Part shown: positions 24,682 to 33,700 of the stretch, in pieces
Layout of the letters: every line of letters begins with the position of its first letter
Position numbering within the stretch: the first letter of the stretch is position 1
Source of the DNA: Arthrobacter sp. B1I2
GTDB lineage: Bacteria > Actinomycetota > Actinomycetes > Actinomycetales > Micrococcaceae
DNA length: 55,001 nucleotides
Direction of reading: 5' to 3'
Assembly: GCF_030816485.1 (NCBI RefSeq)
Contig: NZ_JAUSYC010000004.1
Coordinates: forward strand, 1-55,001
Position numbers and translations under genes: made by a program
The notes under the pieces: generated by a model
The model's database searches: none
Told to the model about the DNA's origin: nothing
The model's input: only the letters and a program-made list of their open reading frames with translations

Positions 24682-26018
24682 GATCCGAGCACATCCTTTC
24701 CGTCAGTATTCTTTGCACCCTGGGCAACAGAACCGCCCAAGGACTGGGTCGCGGCCTGCAACCCACCGTTGCCGCCAGAGGCTCCCTTGGCGACCGCTCC
24801 GCCTGCTGACGACCCGCCTGTCGAGGCACCCCCGGAACCGGTGCCGGCATTGCTGCTGCCCGAGCCACCCGGGGCGACTGAGCCGCCAGTATTGGAACCA
24901 GCCGGGTTTGAAGAAGCAGGGCTTCCGGAGGGGCCTGCTGGGGCACCGCCGGGCGCTGTACCGCTGGAACTTTCAGGAGCGGCCATGGACGTAGTTCCCT
25001 GGGCCGTGGCTCCTCCGGACGGGCCGGCTGTGCCAGCGAAGCCTGCGGCGCCCTTGGCTCCGGCGCTGGCGCCACCGGTGGCGACGGCAGCGCCGGCAGC
25101 GACACCAGCGGTCACGACCGCGGCGCCTGCCCCCAGTGCCATCGTTCCACCTGCGGCCGAACCCATGGCAGCGGTAGCAGGGCTCAGCAGCTTCATCAGT
25201 GCAGGGAGAGCAGCAACTGCCAGGACCAGCAGCAGCATTCCGTTGATGACTCCTCCAATGCCGTCACCACCGGACTTCAATTTCCAGGCAAAGGCGTAGA
25301 TAATCGCCGCGATCGGCTTGTAGAGCAGGAACGCGACAAGCCACATCGTGACCCTGGAAAAGCTTTGTTCAGCACCACGGATCATGGCCGCAGCGGCAGC
25401 GACAGGCCAGATGGCGACCAGCAAGGGCAGCACCGTGGCGCGGACAATCATGATGACCCACTGCAGCAGGGTGGCAATGACGCCGAAGATCCCGGCCACG
25501 ATCGCCAGGCCCGGTCCAATCTGGCCCACCGCAGCGGCGGCAGGTCCGAGCTGCTCATAGCCCTGAACGGTGACGCCCGCTTCGTCAAGGATGTATTTCG
25601 AGAACGCGTCACCGGCGGGGATGGCGACCTGCATCAACGTTGTTCCCGCGGTGGTCACGAGAAAAACCATGAGAAGGGACTTAGCCGCCTTTACCGCCCG
25701 GTCCCCACGGGCGTGCATCATCGTCCACACACAGGCCACCATGATGCCCAAGGTTGACATGAAGATACTGAGGACCTGCAGTTGATCCGTCAGCCATGCC
25801 ATGGACTCGCCCTCCAGGCTGACCATCATTCCCGCATCCAGCCACGAGGTGAGGAAGCCCTTCATGATGGAGTCCCAGGCACCCATCATCGCCTCCCCGA
25901 GGCTATTGGCGCCCGAATTAACGGCAGTATTCACCGCTCCTTTGGTGGCGTCCTGTACGCCGCCGATCACGTTGGCCGCGGCACACACCGGGCCACCGAA
26001 GAATCCGCAATCAGCCAT
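24678..26018 (-). CDS. VirB6/TrbL-like polytopic membrane protein
   Basis: ATG 26018 gives 446 residues starting MADCGFFGGPVC. The first 280 residues contain several hydrophobic helices (LQVLSIFMSTLGIMVACVW, LLMVFLVTTAGTTLMQVAI, LPLLVAIWPVAAAAAMI and others). The last 160 are Gly/Ala/Ser/Pro-rich and disordered, as in actinobacterial TrbL/VirB6-like channel proteins. It overlaps the SCO6880-type gene by the ATGA motif. A TTG start at 26039 is possible but weaker. Confidence 0.8.
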   Translation of the reverse strand: MADCGFFGGPVCAAANVIGGVQDATKGAVNTAVNSGANSLGEAMMGAWDSIMKGFLTSWLDAGMMVSLEGESMAWLTDQLQVLSIFMSTLGIMVACVWTMMHARGDRAVKAAKSLLMVFLVTTAGTTLMQVAIPAGDAFSKYILDEAGVTVQGYEQLGPAAAAVGQIGPGLAIVAGIFGVIATLLQWVIMIVRATVLPLLVAIWPVAAAAAMIRGAEQSFSRVTMWLVAFLLYKPIAAIIYAFAWKLKSGGDGIGGVINGMLLLVLAVAALPALMKLLSPATAAMGSAAGGTMALGAGAAVVTAGVAAGAAVATGGASAGAKGAAGFAGTAGPSGGATAQGTTSMAAPESSSGTAPGGAPAGPSGSPASSNPAGSNTGGSVAPGGSGSSNAGTGSGGASTGGSSAGGAVAKGASGGNGGLQAATQSLGGSVAQGAKNTDGKDVLGS

Positions 26019-26706
26019 TGGAACCAACCCACTCCACAAAGCCGCCCTTTACCGGTACGGGCGGCTGTCCAACGAAGGACGAGCCATCATCGAGGATCTT
26101 CAATTTCCAGTCCCCATCGACCCACTTGAAAGTGCCAGGCAGGCCGGTGTATCCAGTGCTACTAATCGGCGTAGCCATCACCAAAGTGATCGCAGCTTCA
26201 TCGCCGGTGAAGCTGTCCACAATGAACCCGGCGAAAGAGGCCGGGCTGGTGGCGGCGGGTTCATCCGGGGTCTTCCCGAGGAGTACGTCTTTGCCCTTTG
26301 ATTCCATGGTGTAGAGCTCCACGGCTTTCCGGGCACTGATCACGTTTGCTGAAGCGTTCATCGAGACGGCGGTGAGTGCTGCTCCCAGCGGTGAACGGGC
26401 GAAGCAGACAGGAAAGCCGTCCTTTGTGTCGGTGGGCCCATAAGTGTCAGAGACCGGCCACGTCCAGCCCTTGTCAGCTTCCCAGCGGAGATCAACGGGC
26501 ATGGCCGGTTTGGAGGAGGTGTCCCCCTCGGGAACGTTGCAGCCCTCCGTCGGTTGAGTGGTGCCCTCCCCTGCCTGCGGTGTGTTCTGCGGTGCGGGCT
26601 TGACGAGGATGAGGAACGCTAGGACAGCGACGATAAACACGACGGTGACGGCGGCCCACCACGCGGTTTTGCCTCTGAGGGTTTGAGGTTTCTGAACTTG
26701 GCTCAC
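26011..26706 (-). CDS. Conserved membrane-anchored transfer protein (DUF8175-like)
   Basis: GTG 26706 follows AAGGA by seven bases and gives 231 residues. A frame extension to 26769 would overlap the upstream gene by about 50 bases. One membrane segment (AAVTVVFIVAVLAFLILV, about residues 14-32) is followed by a Thr/Pro/Gln linker and a soluble domain with DLRWEADKGWTWPVSDTYGP and LGAALTAVSMNASANVIS. I associate this pattern with accessory proteins of actinobacterial type IV systems. By position it may play a VirB8-like part. Confidence 0.65.
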   Translation of the reverse strand: MSQVQKPQTLRGKTAWWAAVTVVFIVAVLAFLILVKPAPQNTPQAGEGTTQPTEGCNVPEGDTSSKPAMPVDLRWEADKGWTWPVSDTYGPTDTKDGFPVCFARSPLGAALTAVSMNASANVISARKAVELYTMESKGKDVLLGKTPDEPAATSPASFAGFIVDSFTGDEAAITLVMATPISSTGYTGLPGTFKWVDGDWKLKILDDGSSFVGQPPVPVKGGFVEWVGSNG

Positions 26707-26716
26707 GGGCTTGTCC

Positions 26717-26998
26717 TTAGCTGACGAAGAGCGTTGCAAGGACACCCGAGGTGCCGAGCCCGATGGCACCGGTGAGCCACCAGCCGGCTTTGGACATGAA
26801 CTCTTCGCCGCGGCCGCGCTGGTGGGCGAAGAACAGACCGATGAAGAGGATCATGAGGCCCAGAACAGCCAGGGAACCGCCAATGATGCGTGCCCACAGG
26901 ATCACGGTGTCCAGGCCGTCCTGGACTTCCTGGGGCAGGGGCTTGGCTTCCGTGACGACAACGGTCGCTACGTCAGTGAGTTTGCTGAAGATGGTCAT
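26717..26998 (-). CDS. Small membrane protein, VirB2-pilin-like position
   Basis: The 93-residue protein has two hydrophobic segments (VILWARIIGGSLAVLGLMIL near residue 30 and the C-terminal GAIGLGTSGVLATLFV) with a short basic loop between them. That is the size and shape of a VirB2-like pilin, and it sits in the transfer operon. No signal peptide is visible. It is translationally linked to the upstream gene. Confidence 0.6.
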   Translation of the reverse strand: MTIFSKLTDVATVVVTEAKPLPQEVQDGLDTVILWARIIGGSLAVLGLMILFIGLFFAHQRGRGEEFMSKAGWWLTGAIGLGTSGVLATLFVS

Positions 26999-27519
26999 TT
27001 CATTTCTCCTTTAGTCGTGGAAAGCGCGGCACGGACTTTTGCCAGGTCCTTGGCCGGTACATCAGTGAAATCAGCCAGCGCAGAGCGCTTGATCAGCAGG
27101 CCTGAAACCCACGGGACGGGGATCAGGGGCACTGCGCCGGCTAAGACTTTGAGTTCGTTCTGAATCATCCGCGAGGCACGTCCCGGTGCAGCCGGGACGA
27201 TCAGGACCGCGCTGAATGAAGCCGGGCCGTGGGCGGCGATGGCTGCCTTGGCAGCATCGATGCCGTGCAGGCTGGCGCGGGCGACAAGCACCACCGGTGC
27301 TCCGGCGGCGGGCAGTTGCGGGCCGTGGTCTGCCCCGTCCAGGATCGCCGCCCAAGCAGTGGCACCCGCGCCGCCGTGCGCGGCTACGAAACCGATCGGC
27401 TGTTCCTCAGCGGCCGGGGCCGGGTCCTCAACAGGCGCGGAGGCCCGGACTTCCGGTGCGATGCTCTGCGCGGCCATCACCCATCGGCTGACGCTCTCGG
27501 TCTTTTCGGTCACGTTCAT
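26995..27519 (-). CDS. Transfer-operon hypothetical protein
   Basis: ATG 27519 gives 174 residues beginning MNVTEKTESVSRWV. The centre has alternating strands and helices (AWAAILDGADHGPQLPAAGA, VVLVARASLHGIDAAKAAIA) that resemble a Rossmann-like or P-loop-less ATPase-type fold, but no catalytic motif is visible. In related actinobacterial transfer clusters a similar gene (the DUF6668 type) follows the ParA-like ATPase. It overlaps that ATPase gene by ATGA. Confidence 0.55.
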   Translation of the reverse strand: MNVTEKTESVSRWVMAAQSIAPEVRASAPVEDPAPAAEEQPIGFVAAHGGAGATAWAAILDGADHGPQLPAAGAPVVLVARASLHGIDAAKAAIAAHGPASFSAVLIVPAAPGRASRMIQNELKVLAGAVPLIPVPWVSGLLIKRSALADFTDVPAKDLAKVRAALSTTKGEMK

Positions 27520-28850
27520 AGCCCACGTGCCACCGCAGCTGCCGCCCGCAACCACGCCCTGCGGGTTGGGCGTCTAAGGGCACCGAAGCGGATCTGACCG
27601 GACTTCAAGGCCGGGTCAAACGGAACGACGACAACGTCGCGAACATAGGGCCGGAACTTCTCGGCCGTCTCCTGGGAGAGCCTGGCTTCGCCTTCCTGCC
27701 GTTCCGAGACGACAACGACGGCATTGGCAGCCAGCCCGGCAGAGCGTTCGCTCTTCAGGTCCAGTCCCTGCAACGTCAGGAGGGCGGCCTCCACCCGGTC
27801 CTCTTCGTTGGTGGTGGGAACCACCAACTGGTCCGCATGGTCAATCATGCGGATCCACTCGGCGCTGCGGTGGTTGTTGCCTGAATCCATCAGGATCAGC
27901 CGGTAGTACTTGGAGACAACCCGGTGCAGGATGTCGACCTCTTCAGCGGTTACTTCATGGGTGCCGTCCACATCCGAATCAGAGCGCAGCACGTCGTACT
28001 TGTCGGTGCTCTGATGGTGGACGAATGCGTTGATATCCGCGGACTGTGCCGTGGGAGAGAGCAGGGCGTCAGCGTTGGCAATGACGTCCAACGCGCTCCG
28101 GGAATGATCGCCCTGTTCGGTGCGCCATCCCAAAGTCCCTGTGGTGGGGTTGTTATCCCACGCCACGACGCTGCCGCCGTTCCGGCCAAAAACGGCAGCC
28201 AGGTCGGCAACGGTGGGCGTCTTGTTTGACCCGCCCTTCTGGTTCACCACCGCAATGGTGCGGGTGCCGGCAAAGTGCTTGGATGCCAGCCGGATATCAA
28301 CCCGCTCGCTCAGTTCGTCCTCAGAAGGAGCAAGCGAAAGTCCCAGACTGTTCAGCATTCCCCGGATACCCTGGGTGGCCGGCTCAACAGTGCTCGGGGC
28401 CGCGAGGAAGCTCTCGGCCTCCCTGATTGAACGGCGGGTCGTCCCGTCGGCCACTGATGAGGGCCCCGCCGGGGCGGCTTCCTTAACGACGGTTGTACCC
28501 GCTTTAGCTGCTGCAACAGTGGTTGTGGCTGCACGGGTGGCCGGGATGCGCTCGATGATTGTGCTGGCATCCTCTGGGACGGTTGTGGGCTGCTCTTCCT
28601 CAACCTCGCCGGTCGGTGAGACAACCAGGTAGGAAACCCCCGAGTCATCCATCGAGGTCACACGGACCGGGCGGTTCAAGGTGGCTGCTTCTCCGATTAC
28701 ACGCTTCATGAGCGCCTGGCGAAGGTCGTTTACGTCCGGGGCTTCATAGGGATGTTCTTCGCCGTTGATTTTCAGGATGCCGGTGTTGTCACCGTTGATG
28801 ATGGCGCTGATCACCGGTTCCGGCTGGATCAGCGATTTTTCGATGGCCAT
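27516..28850 (-). CDS. ParA/MinD-like ATPase of the transfer operon
   Basis: The 444-residue protein has a ParA/MinD-type deviant Walker A (VVNQKGGSNKTPTVADL, about residue 205) and a later RLILMDSGNNHRS Walker B-like strand. The residue before the second Lys is Asn, not the usual Gly. The first 190 residues are a separate region with a Pro/Glu/Thr-rich linker. In this context it may position the transfer machinery at the cell pole or membrane, and not segregate the plasmid, since a second ParA lies at 33701. Nucleotide binding is inferred from the motif. Confidence 0.75.
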   Translation of the reverse strand: MAIEKSLIQPEPVISAIINGDNTGILKINGEEHPYEAPDVNDLRQALMKRVIGEAATLNRPVRVTSMDDSGVSYLVVSPTGEVEEEQPTTVPEDASTIIERIPATRAATTTVAAAKAGTTVVKEAAPAGPSSVADGTTRRSIREAESFLAAPSTVEPATQGIRGMLNSLGLSLAPSEDELSERVDIRLASKHFAGTRTIAVVNQKGGSNKTPTVADLAAVFGRNGGSVVAWDNNPTTGTLGWRTEQGDHSRSALDVIANADALLSPTAQSADINAFVHHQSTDKYDVLRSDSDVDGTHEVTAEEVDILHRVVSKYYRLILMDSGNNHRSAEWIRMIDHADQLVVPTTNEEDRVEAALLTLQGLDLKSERSAGLAANAVVVVSERQEGEARLSQETAEKFRPYVRDVVVVPFDPALKSGQIRFGALRRPTRRAWLRAAAAVARGL

Positions 28851-28886
28851 GGGCCTACCTCTTTCTTTTCGGAGTGGTGATGCTGC

Positions 28887-29378
28887 TTAGGAATCTTTAG
28901 GTGCGATGTTGGTGATCAGCCAGGGTTCGTCCTGCCCGGAGCGGTGCAGGGACATCACCCAGAGGCCATCGTTGGTGGGAAACTCGGCCATGACGGACAT
29001 CGGGTTCCCCTGCTCCCTGACCAAAACAGGGGGAGAGTGAATCTCCCGTACGGGGATGCGGCCAGGGTCGATGTACTGGGCGGACTCCTGGTAATCGGCG
29101 CTCATGTGAGGTTGGAGTGCGTCAAACCATGCCCGTTCCGTCACGTCAGGACGGGCAAATTTGAGCATCAGGTCAGCGGCAAGGGCCTTAACCTCGGTGT
29201 CGGTGGACGGCCCCCAGGTTACGGCGGGAACGCCGTGGTCCTCGTCATGGTCGTGCATTTCAGCGGAGTTGCTGGCCGTGACCTCGGGCTGTGGAGTGTT
29301 GTTTGACGCGGGGGCGGCGCAGCCCGATACGGCTACGGTGGCTACGGCCAGGACAAGACCGAATTTGATGATGCGCAT
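28887..29378 (-). CDS. Secreted lipoprotein of the transfer operon
   Basis: The 163-residue protein opens with a short basic n-region and a hydrophobic core ending VAVSGC, a lipobox with Cys20 as the lipidation site. The mature part has an acidic, His-rich stretch (MHDHDEDHG) and a domain with LMLKFARPDVTERAWFDALQ. It overlaps the hydrolase gene upstream. It probably sits on the outer face of the membrane and takes part in channel assembly. Confidence 0.75.
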   Translation of the reverse strand: MRIIKFGLVLAVATVAVSGCAAPASNNTPQPEVTASNSAEMHDHDEDHGVPAVTWGPSTDTEVKALAADLMLKFARPDVTERAWFDALQPHMSADYQESAQYIDPGRIPVREIHSPPVLVREQGNPMSVMAEFPTNDGLWVMSLHRSGQDEPWLITNIAPKDS

Positions 29379-30463
29379 TAGAAGCTCACTCCCTGTGCTT
29401 TGAGGATCGGGGCCGGGTCGGTGGTCTGGTTGATCGGGACCATGGGGTTGGGCAGTGCGCCCGGAAAGAATTCCATGTGGAGGTGCCGGCCGGTCACGTT
29501 GCCGGTGGCTCCCTCGGTCCCTAGCGGGGTACCGGCGGCCACGACGTCGCCTTCTTTGACCTTCAAGGACCGGGCTTCCATGTGGTAGTAGCCAATGGTG
29601 AGCTTCCCGTCCGTCGTCTGGCCCGTAACGCCACTGCCGAACGTCCCGTCAAGGTGTCGGATCTTGACGATCTTCATGTCCGTCACAGCGACGATGGTGC
29701 CGGCCCTGCCCGGGGTTGCGAAGTCGATTCCGTAGTGGAAGTTCGCCAGGACTCCCCCGGCGGTTCCGGCAGGTGCGGCACGGGGCCCGTAGCCACTGGT
29801 CATGCTGGCACCGGCCAGCGGGTGAACCCATTTGCCCGACAGCTCCCCCAGGACCGCTCCCCCGGCGCTCGGGCACGCGCCGCTCGCGTCCAGCCCGGTG
29901 GTGGCCTCACCACCGAGCGCCTTTACAACTTCGGCTGCAGGGGCGCGGAACTGCGCGTAATGGTTCTCCACCGCGTTGCGCTGCACCCGGTGGATCGCGG
30001 TGCTGGGTTCCAGCTGGTCCCAGCCAGGAACGCGGCTCAGAGCCCTGAAGAAATTGGTAGCACTGATGTAGGGGTCCATCCGGTCTGAGTAGCTACCCCA
30101 GGCACCGTTCGCCCGCTGCTGAAACAACCCCCGCGAGTCAGGGCCCGCAGCATCGCCGTAGTCGATCACGTTCAGCGTGGACTCACCGATAGCAGCCTGT
30201 ACCCCAAGGATCTGCGCAGCCGCAGGCAGTCCCAGGTCCTTGGCCGCTTTCATGATGGCCGCAGCGTTCGCCAGCTGCTTACCTGAAAAGGAACCCACAC
30301 GGGCAGGCACGCTGCCAACCGAGACACTGCTTCCGGCGACGCCACAGGACTCAGCGGCCCTGGCCCCGCCGGCCCCCAGGAACAGCACGACGATGAGAAC
30401 AGGTGCGAAGAGAAAGGCTGTCACGGCCAAAGCGCCGGCAGCAGCGCCGCTTCCTTTCCTCAC
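29378..30463 (-). CDS. Bifunctional peptidoglycan hydrolase (transglycosylase-like plus M23 peptidase)
   Basis: GTG 30463 gives 361 residues with a membrane segment (VTAFLFAPVLIVVLFLGAGG) at the start. The frame extends to 30661, but that part reads as noncoding. After the anchor comes a transglycosylase-like domain (LGVQAAIGESTLNVIDYGDA, SRGLFQQRANGAWG), and then an M23 peptidase domain with NFHYGIDFATPG and TGRHLHMEFFPG, which carry the zinc-binding His and Asp residues. It opens the wall for the secretion channel, as VirB1-like enzymes do. Confidence 0.8.
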   Translation of the reverse strand: MRKGSGAAAGALAVTAFLFAPVLIVVLFLGAGGARAAESCGVAGSSVSVGSVPARVGSFSGKQLANAAAIMKAAKDLGLPAAAQILGVQAAIGESTLNVIDYGDAAGPDSRGLFQQRANGAWGSYSDRMDPYISATNFFRALSRVPGWDQLEPSTAIHRVQRNAVENHYAQFRAPAAEVVKALGGEATTGLDASGACPSAGGAVLGELSGKWVHPLAGASMTSGYGPRAAPAGTAGGVLANFHYGIDFATPGRAGTIVAVTDMKIVKIRHLDGTFGSGVTGQTTDGKLTIGYYHMEARSLKVKEGDVVAAGTPLGTEGATGNVTGRHLHMEFFPGALPNPMVPINQTTDPAPILKAQGVSF

Positions 30464-30776
30464 AGCCCTGCCTCGACGGCAGAGCGCTTGCACACAATCA
30501 CTGCTACTCCCCCAAAAAACATCGTGTCCACAACTACCAGCTGGTTCGGACTTTTTTCCACTTGACCTGCGCGGACGAATTCCATTCGTTGGACCAGCAG
30601 GTATTGTCCACATGTTCAGCCGAAAATGCTTGTCAAACACTGGGTCTGTGTCAGCAGTCACTCTCCTTCGGCACTCTTGTCTGTGCGACAGTTAAGACAT
30701 TACCCTAAGACGACATTTAATGTAGTCTTTTAGCAGTCGTGCCGGCCGGGAACAAAGGAAGTGACAAAATGACTGG
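30464..30776. promoter_or_regulatory. Divergent regulatory region with palindromic operator
   Basis: This spacer separates the leftward transfer operon from the rightward regulator. It holds an interrupted palindrome at 30707-30729 (AAGAC, g, ACATT, t, AATGT, a, GTCTT), and a related half site AAGACATTA starts at 30694. The site is AT-rich relative to its surroundings. The wHTH protein encoded next door is the obvious candidate ligand. Confidence 0.65.
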
Positions 30777-31097
30777 GTGCCCCGATATATTCGTCCCCCG
30801 AGCTCCCTGCCCCGGGACGTAGAAATGGCCATCGAGTCATTTGGGACAATATTCTCGCGGGCCATATTGCGCCACCTCTCCATCCACGGCCCCACCGGGG
30901 CAGCGGAACTGGCCCGCGCGCTTGGAACCGATCCCAACACCGCCCGACGGACGCTCCAAGGACTCGAAGATGCAGGCTTGGTGGAAGCCGATGTCCCCGC
31001 TGGTCAACGACGAGGGCGGACCGTGACCTTTACAGTGCGGCCGGAGCGCCTGGAGCAATTGCTGGACGGGCTAAAGGACTTCCTACGAGGGCGTTAA
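30777..31097 (+). CDS. Winged-helix (ArsR-like) regulator
   Basis: The frame has GTG 30777 or ATG 30825 (MAIESFG) as start; I give the longer form, 106 residues. RAILRHLSIHGPTGAAELAR and TARRTLQGLEDAGLVEADV form a clear winged helix-turn-helix, and a GRTVTFTV wing follows. There is no metal-binding cysteine pair. It faces the transfer operon across a palindrome and is a likely repressor of transfer and of itself. Confidence 0.75.
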   Translation: MPRYIRPPSSLPRDVEMAIESFGTIFSRAILRHLSIHGPTGAAELARALGTDPNTARRTLQGLEDAGLVEADVPAGQRRGRTVTFTVRPERLEQLLDGLKDFLRGR

Positions 31098-31167
31098 ATG
31101 TTCTTCCCTTGCGAGACACGCGGATCGAATACCGCACAAACCATATTCTTAAGGCTATTTTCGAGCT

Positions 31168-31410
31168 ATGGCTACGAGACGGCGAAGGCATCGCGGAACA
31201 GCAATGGACAATGTCCAGCTGAATACGCTGGTGCCCCAAGAGGACAAGGACTTCTTCTTTTCCGTCGCGGACCGCATGGGCGTATCAACCGGCGAAGCCA
31301 TGGAGCAGTTGATCGCTCACCTGCGTACAGAAATGAAAGCGGACGGTTTGCCCTCGTGGTTTGACCGTTCCCAACTACCGGAGACATTGCCTATGGCACG
31401 GGCCAGTTAA
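31168..31410 (+). CDS. Small ribbon-helix-helix-like protein
   Basis: The 80-residue product has a basic start (MATRRRRHRG) and a body MDNVQLNTLVPQEDKDFFFS followed by GVSTGEAMEQLIAHLR, which fits a strand-helix-helix (CopG-like) fold. The true start may be ATG 31204. It lies directly before the terminator and rep gene, so it may regulate replication or copy number. Confidence 0.5.
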   Translation: MATRRRRHRGTAMDNVQLNTLVPQEDKDFFFSVADRMGVSTGEAMEQLIAHLRTEMKADGLPSWFDRSQLPETLPMARAS

Positions 31411-31415
31411 AAGTT

Positions 31416-31444
31416 GAAGGCCCGCACTAGGCGGGCCTTCTTCT
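31416..31444 (+). terminator. Intrinsic terminator before rep
   Basis: GAAGGCCCGC (31416-31425) and GCGGGCCTTC (31431-31440) form a 10-bp stem with a five-base loop, followed by TTCT. It insulates rep from the small gene upstream. Confidence 0.8.
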
Positions 31445-31452
31445 AAGTATTT

Positions 31453-31489
31453 GTTCAGATCCCAGTTCTTGGCGGGACGCGATCTGAAC
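31453..31489. promoter_or_regulatory. Inverted repeat upstream of rep
   Basis: GTTCAGATC (31453-31461) faces GATCTGAAC (31481-31489) with a 19-base gap. It lies in the 100 bases before the rep start and could be an operator, an mRNA leader hairpin that limits Rep synthesis, or part of the origin. Confidence 0.5.
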
Positions 31490-31556
31490 TATTCAAGCTC
31501 CCTCATGCGAGGAGGCTTCCTTTTTCACACCCTTCACAGGAAAGGTCTTGTCCCCT

Positions 31557-33389
31557 ATGGTACCGGAACCCGGTTCCGCGTCAACGGCTGCCCCGCGGGG
31601 TGTCGCCCGTCCTGCCACGCCGGAACAAGCCTGGATTCTCGCTCCTCTGCTCGCTGGGCAGCCTGTTTACAGGACGGGCCGCTGGATCGGCTCCAGATTC
31701 CAGTACCCCCGCCCCTACTCTGCACTGAGCATCACGCCCAAGCTGCCGGAACGGCCGGCCGCTGTGATGGTCCATGGGGCAGACGGGGGTGTTGCCACGC
31801 TGTGCCTGGACCTGGACACTACCAAGGCGCTCAAGGCTGTCGTTGACTCGGACGCCGCAAACCTGCGGAGCAGGTTCAACGAGTGTGGCGTGACCTTTGT
31901 AGAGGACTTCTCCCCCAGCGGCGGCCGCCACCTCTATATCCCCTTGCAGGAACGGCTGGATGCCTCCGAGGCTCGTGAACTCGTAGAAGCCCTGGCTCTC
32001 ACGGCGGCGAGTCTTGACCCCAGCCCACATCAGAACGTTACGGACGGCTGTATTCGCGTCCCAGGTTCGGCTCACAAAAGTGGCGGCCACCAAGTACTCA
32101 TCACTCCCCTGTCCCAGGCATACGACGTCCTGCGACGCAGAAACCCGGCTGCAGCCATTGCTGCCCTCCGTACCGCGCTAGCTCCAGAACTGACCCGCAA
32201 CCGCGCCCTGAAAGCGCGTCGGGCCAAAACAGCGGCCGCGCAGCGGACGGCGGGTGCTCAGCTGCTGCAGGTCAGCGCCGGCAGTGAAACCGCATTGCGC
32301 CGGACCGCGCGAACCGGCCTGTACGACACGGCACGCTACAAGAGCCCGTCCGAGGCCCGCATGGCCGTCCTCAACCACTTCAGCGCCTGCGGCTGGACCC
32401 TGGACCAGGTGCAGAACGAACTGACCGGACAGTTCCCCGGCCTCGCCGCACTGTACGGCTCGGCCGAGAAGCAGGACCGGCTCATGAGGCAGGAATGGGC
32501 CAAAGCCGAGGCTTGGACCCAAAAAGGCCGTCCCCGTCAAAGGGGGGAAAAGAACGCGTTTATTAACAACACAAGCCCCACTAAACCCACAGGGGGGGCA
32601 CCTAGCGCCAGTGCAGCTGCAATCCACCAGCTCGTGAACGATCTGGAAAATGTGCTCTACGCGGTCCTTGACCACCGACTTAAAGATCGCGGCCGCGAAG
32701 GCCTTAGCCTCCGCCTCCTTATCCGCGCACTGCTTGGCTACATGAGGACGAAAGAAACAGATCTTCTCGATGTCGGATGCCGCACCCTGGCTGCAGCTAT
32801 GGGGAAGCACCACGTCACTATTGCCAGACTCCTGCCAGTCCTCGTTCAAGCCTCCGACGGCATCCTCACCAAAGTCGCTGATGCTCGTCACAAAGCAGCA
32901 GACGTTTATCTCATCCAGCTACCGGAGCAGTATCAGCAGTTGGCCCGTGAACTGACTTGGCGAAGAGGCAAAATTCACTCGATACGGCCCGTATTCCGGG
33001 CCCTTGGCGACGCAGCAGCTCTTGTATACGAGGCAATTGAGCGTGGCCGGCATTCCCCCACCAGCGCAGAGCTCATCCGAAACAGCGGCATTAGTCGTTC
33101 AACCGTCGAGAAGGCCCTTGTCTCAATGGAAGGTCTGGGCATGATTCATCGGGACGGCAGGTATTGGAAGATCATGGCGACAGCGAATCTTCGCGTCCTC
33201 GCGGAACGTTTGGGTGTAATGGAGGACTACCAGGCACAGATCAGCCGGAATCGACGCGAACGTGCTGTCTGGCACGCTTACTTAGACCGATTCCTGGAGG
33301 TTCGGGTAATCGAATCCGACCTCTGCGATTCCGAGCGGGAAGAACACTGGATACCGCCGGACGACGCGGCTCTTTGGCAGGCAGCTTAG
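31557..33389 (+). CDS. Plasmid replication protein with archaeo-eukaryotic-type primase domain
   Basis: The 610-residue product starts at ATG 31557 behind AGGAAAGG (TTG 31548 is an alternative). Residues 30-220 look like an AEP-type primase domain, with LCLDLDT (D85 and D87), SPSGGRHLYIPL (H125) and VPGSAHKSGGHQVLI. The C-terminal part has helical DNA-binding segments, and SPTSAELIRNSGISRSTVEK is a winged-helix-like HTH near residue 505. No helicase motif is seen. Proteins of this type serve as initiator-primases on actinobacterial plasmids. This is the best candidate for the replicon's Rep, and the partition genes follow. Confidence 0.8.
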   Translation: MVPEPGSASTAAPRGVARPATPEQAWILAPLLAGQPVYRTGRWIGSRFQYPRPYSALSITPKLPERPAAVMVHGADGGVATLCLDLDTTKALKAVVDSDAANLRSRFNECGVTFVEDFSPSGGRHLYIPLQERLDASEARELVEALALTAASLDPSPHQNVTDGCIRVPGSAHKSGGHQVLITPLSQAYDVLRRRNPAAAIAALRTALAPELTRNRALKARRAKTAAAQRTAGAQLLQVSAGSETALRRTARTGLYDTARYKSPSEARMAVLNHFSACGWTLDQVQNELTGQFPGLAALYGSAEKQDRLMRQEWAKAEAWTQKGRPRQRGEKNAFINNTSPTKPTGGAPSASAAAIHQLVNDLENVLYAVLDHRLKDRGREGLSLRLLIRALLGYMRTKETDLLDVGCRTLAAAMGKHHVTIARLLPVLVQASDGILTKVADARHKAADVYLIQLPEQYQQLARELTWRRGKIHSIRPVFRALGDAAALVYEAIERGRHSPTSAELIRNSGISRSTVEKALVSMEGLGMIHRDGRYWKIMATANLRVLAERLGVMEDYQAQISRNRRERAVWHAYLDRFLEVRVIESDLCDSEREEHWIPPDDAALWQAA

Positions 33390-33502
33390 GCAATGGACTT
33401 GGCCCCTGGTCGAGCTCGGGCTCGCTGCGGCCCCCACGTCTTCCCAAGCTCTGCACCGGTGGGCATGTACTTCCTAAGGCCGGACAGCTGGTTCCGGTTT
33501 CA

Positions 33503-33655
33503 CAAGTGAATCAACCGAACCCATGAAAACCAGTAGATGCAGTGAACCCGTAAACACTTCCGTGACAAGTGTTCTCGTTTTAGCTTTTTTTGCTGCTATC
33601 ACTTTTTTCACTTGTAAAAAAAGTGAAGACACGGAACCCAGCTTCCCAAGTGAAG
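33503..33655. repeat. CAAGTGAA-type repeat array, candidate parS/centromere
   Basis: The AT-rich stretch before parA contains repeated CAAGTGAA or its complement: CACAAGTGAA at 33501-33510, GACAAGTG at 33564-33571, CACTT...CACTTGT around 33600-33615, AAAGTGAAG at 33620-33628 and CCAAGTGAAG at 33646-33655, with partial copies between. Position and repetition fit binding sites for the small ParB-like protein encoded downstream, acting as centromere and operator. It could also be a rep iteron set. Confidence 0.65.
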
Positions 33656-33700
33656 AAACTTTTGCTGGTTACGCTGGGAAAAACTTGGAAGGGGAATTTG

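Noticed and set aside
24208..25299. Long rightward frame opposite the VirB6-like gene
   Set aside because: Its Pro/Ala-rich translation is the mirror of the low-complexity Gly/Ser tail on the other strand.
33501..33655. CRISPR array
   Set aside because: The repeats are short (8 bases), unevenly spaced and in both orientations, unlike CRISPR repeats; no cas genes are present.
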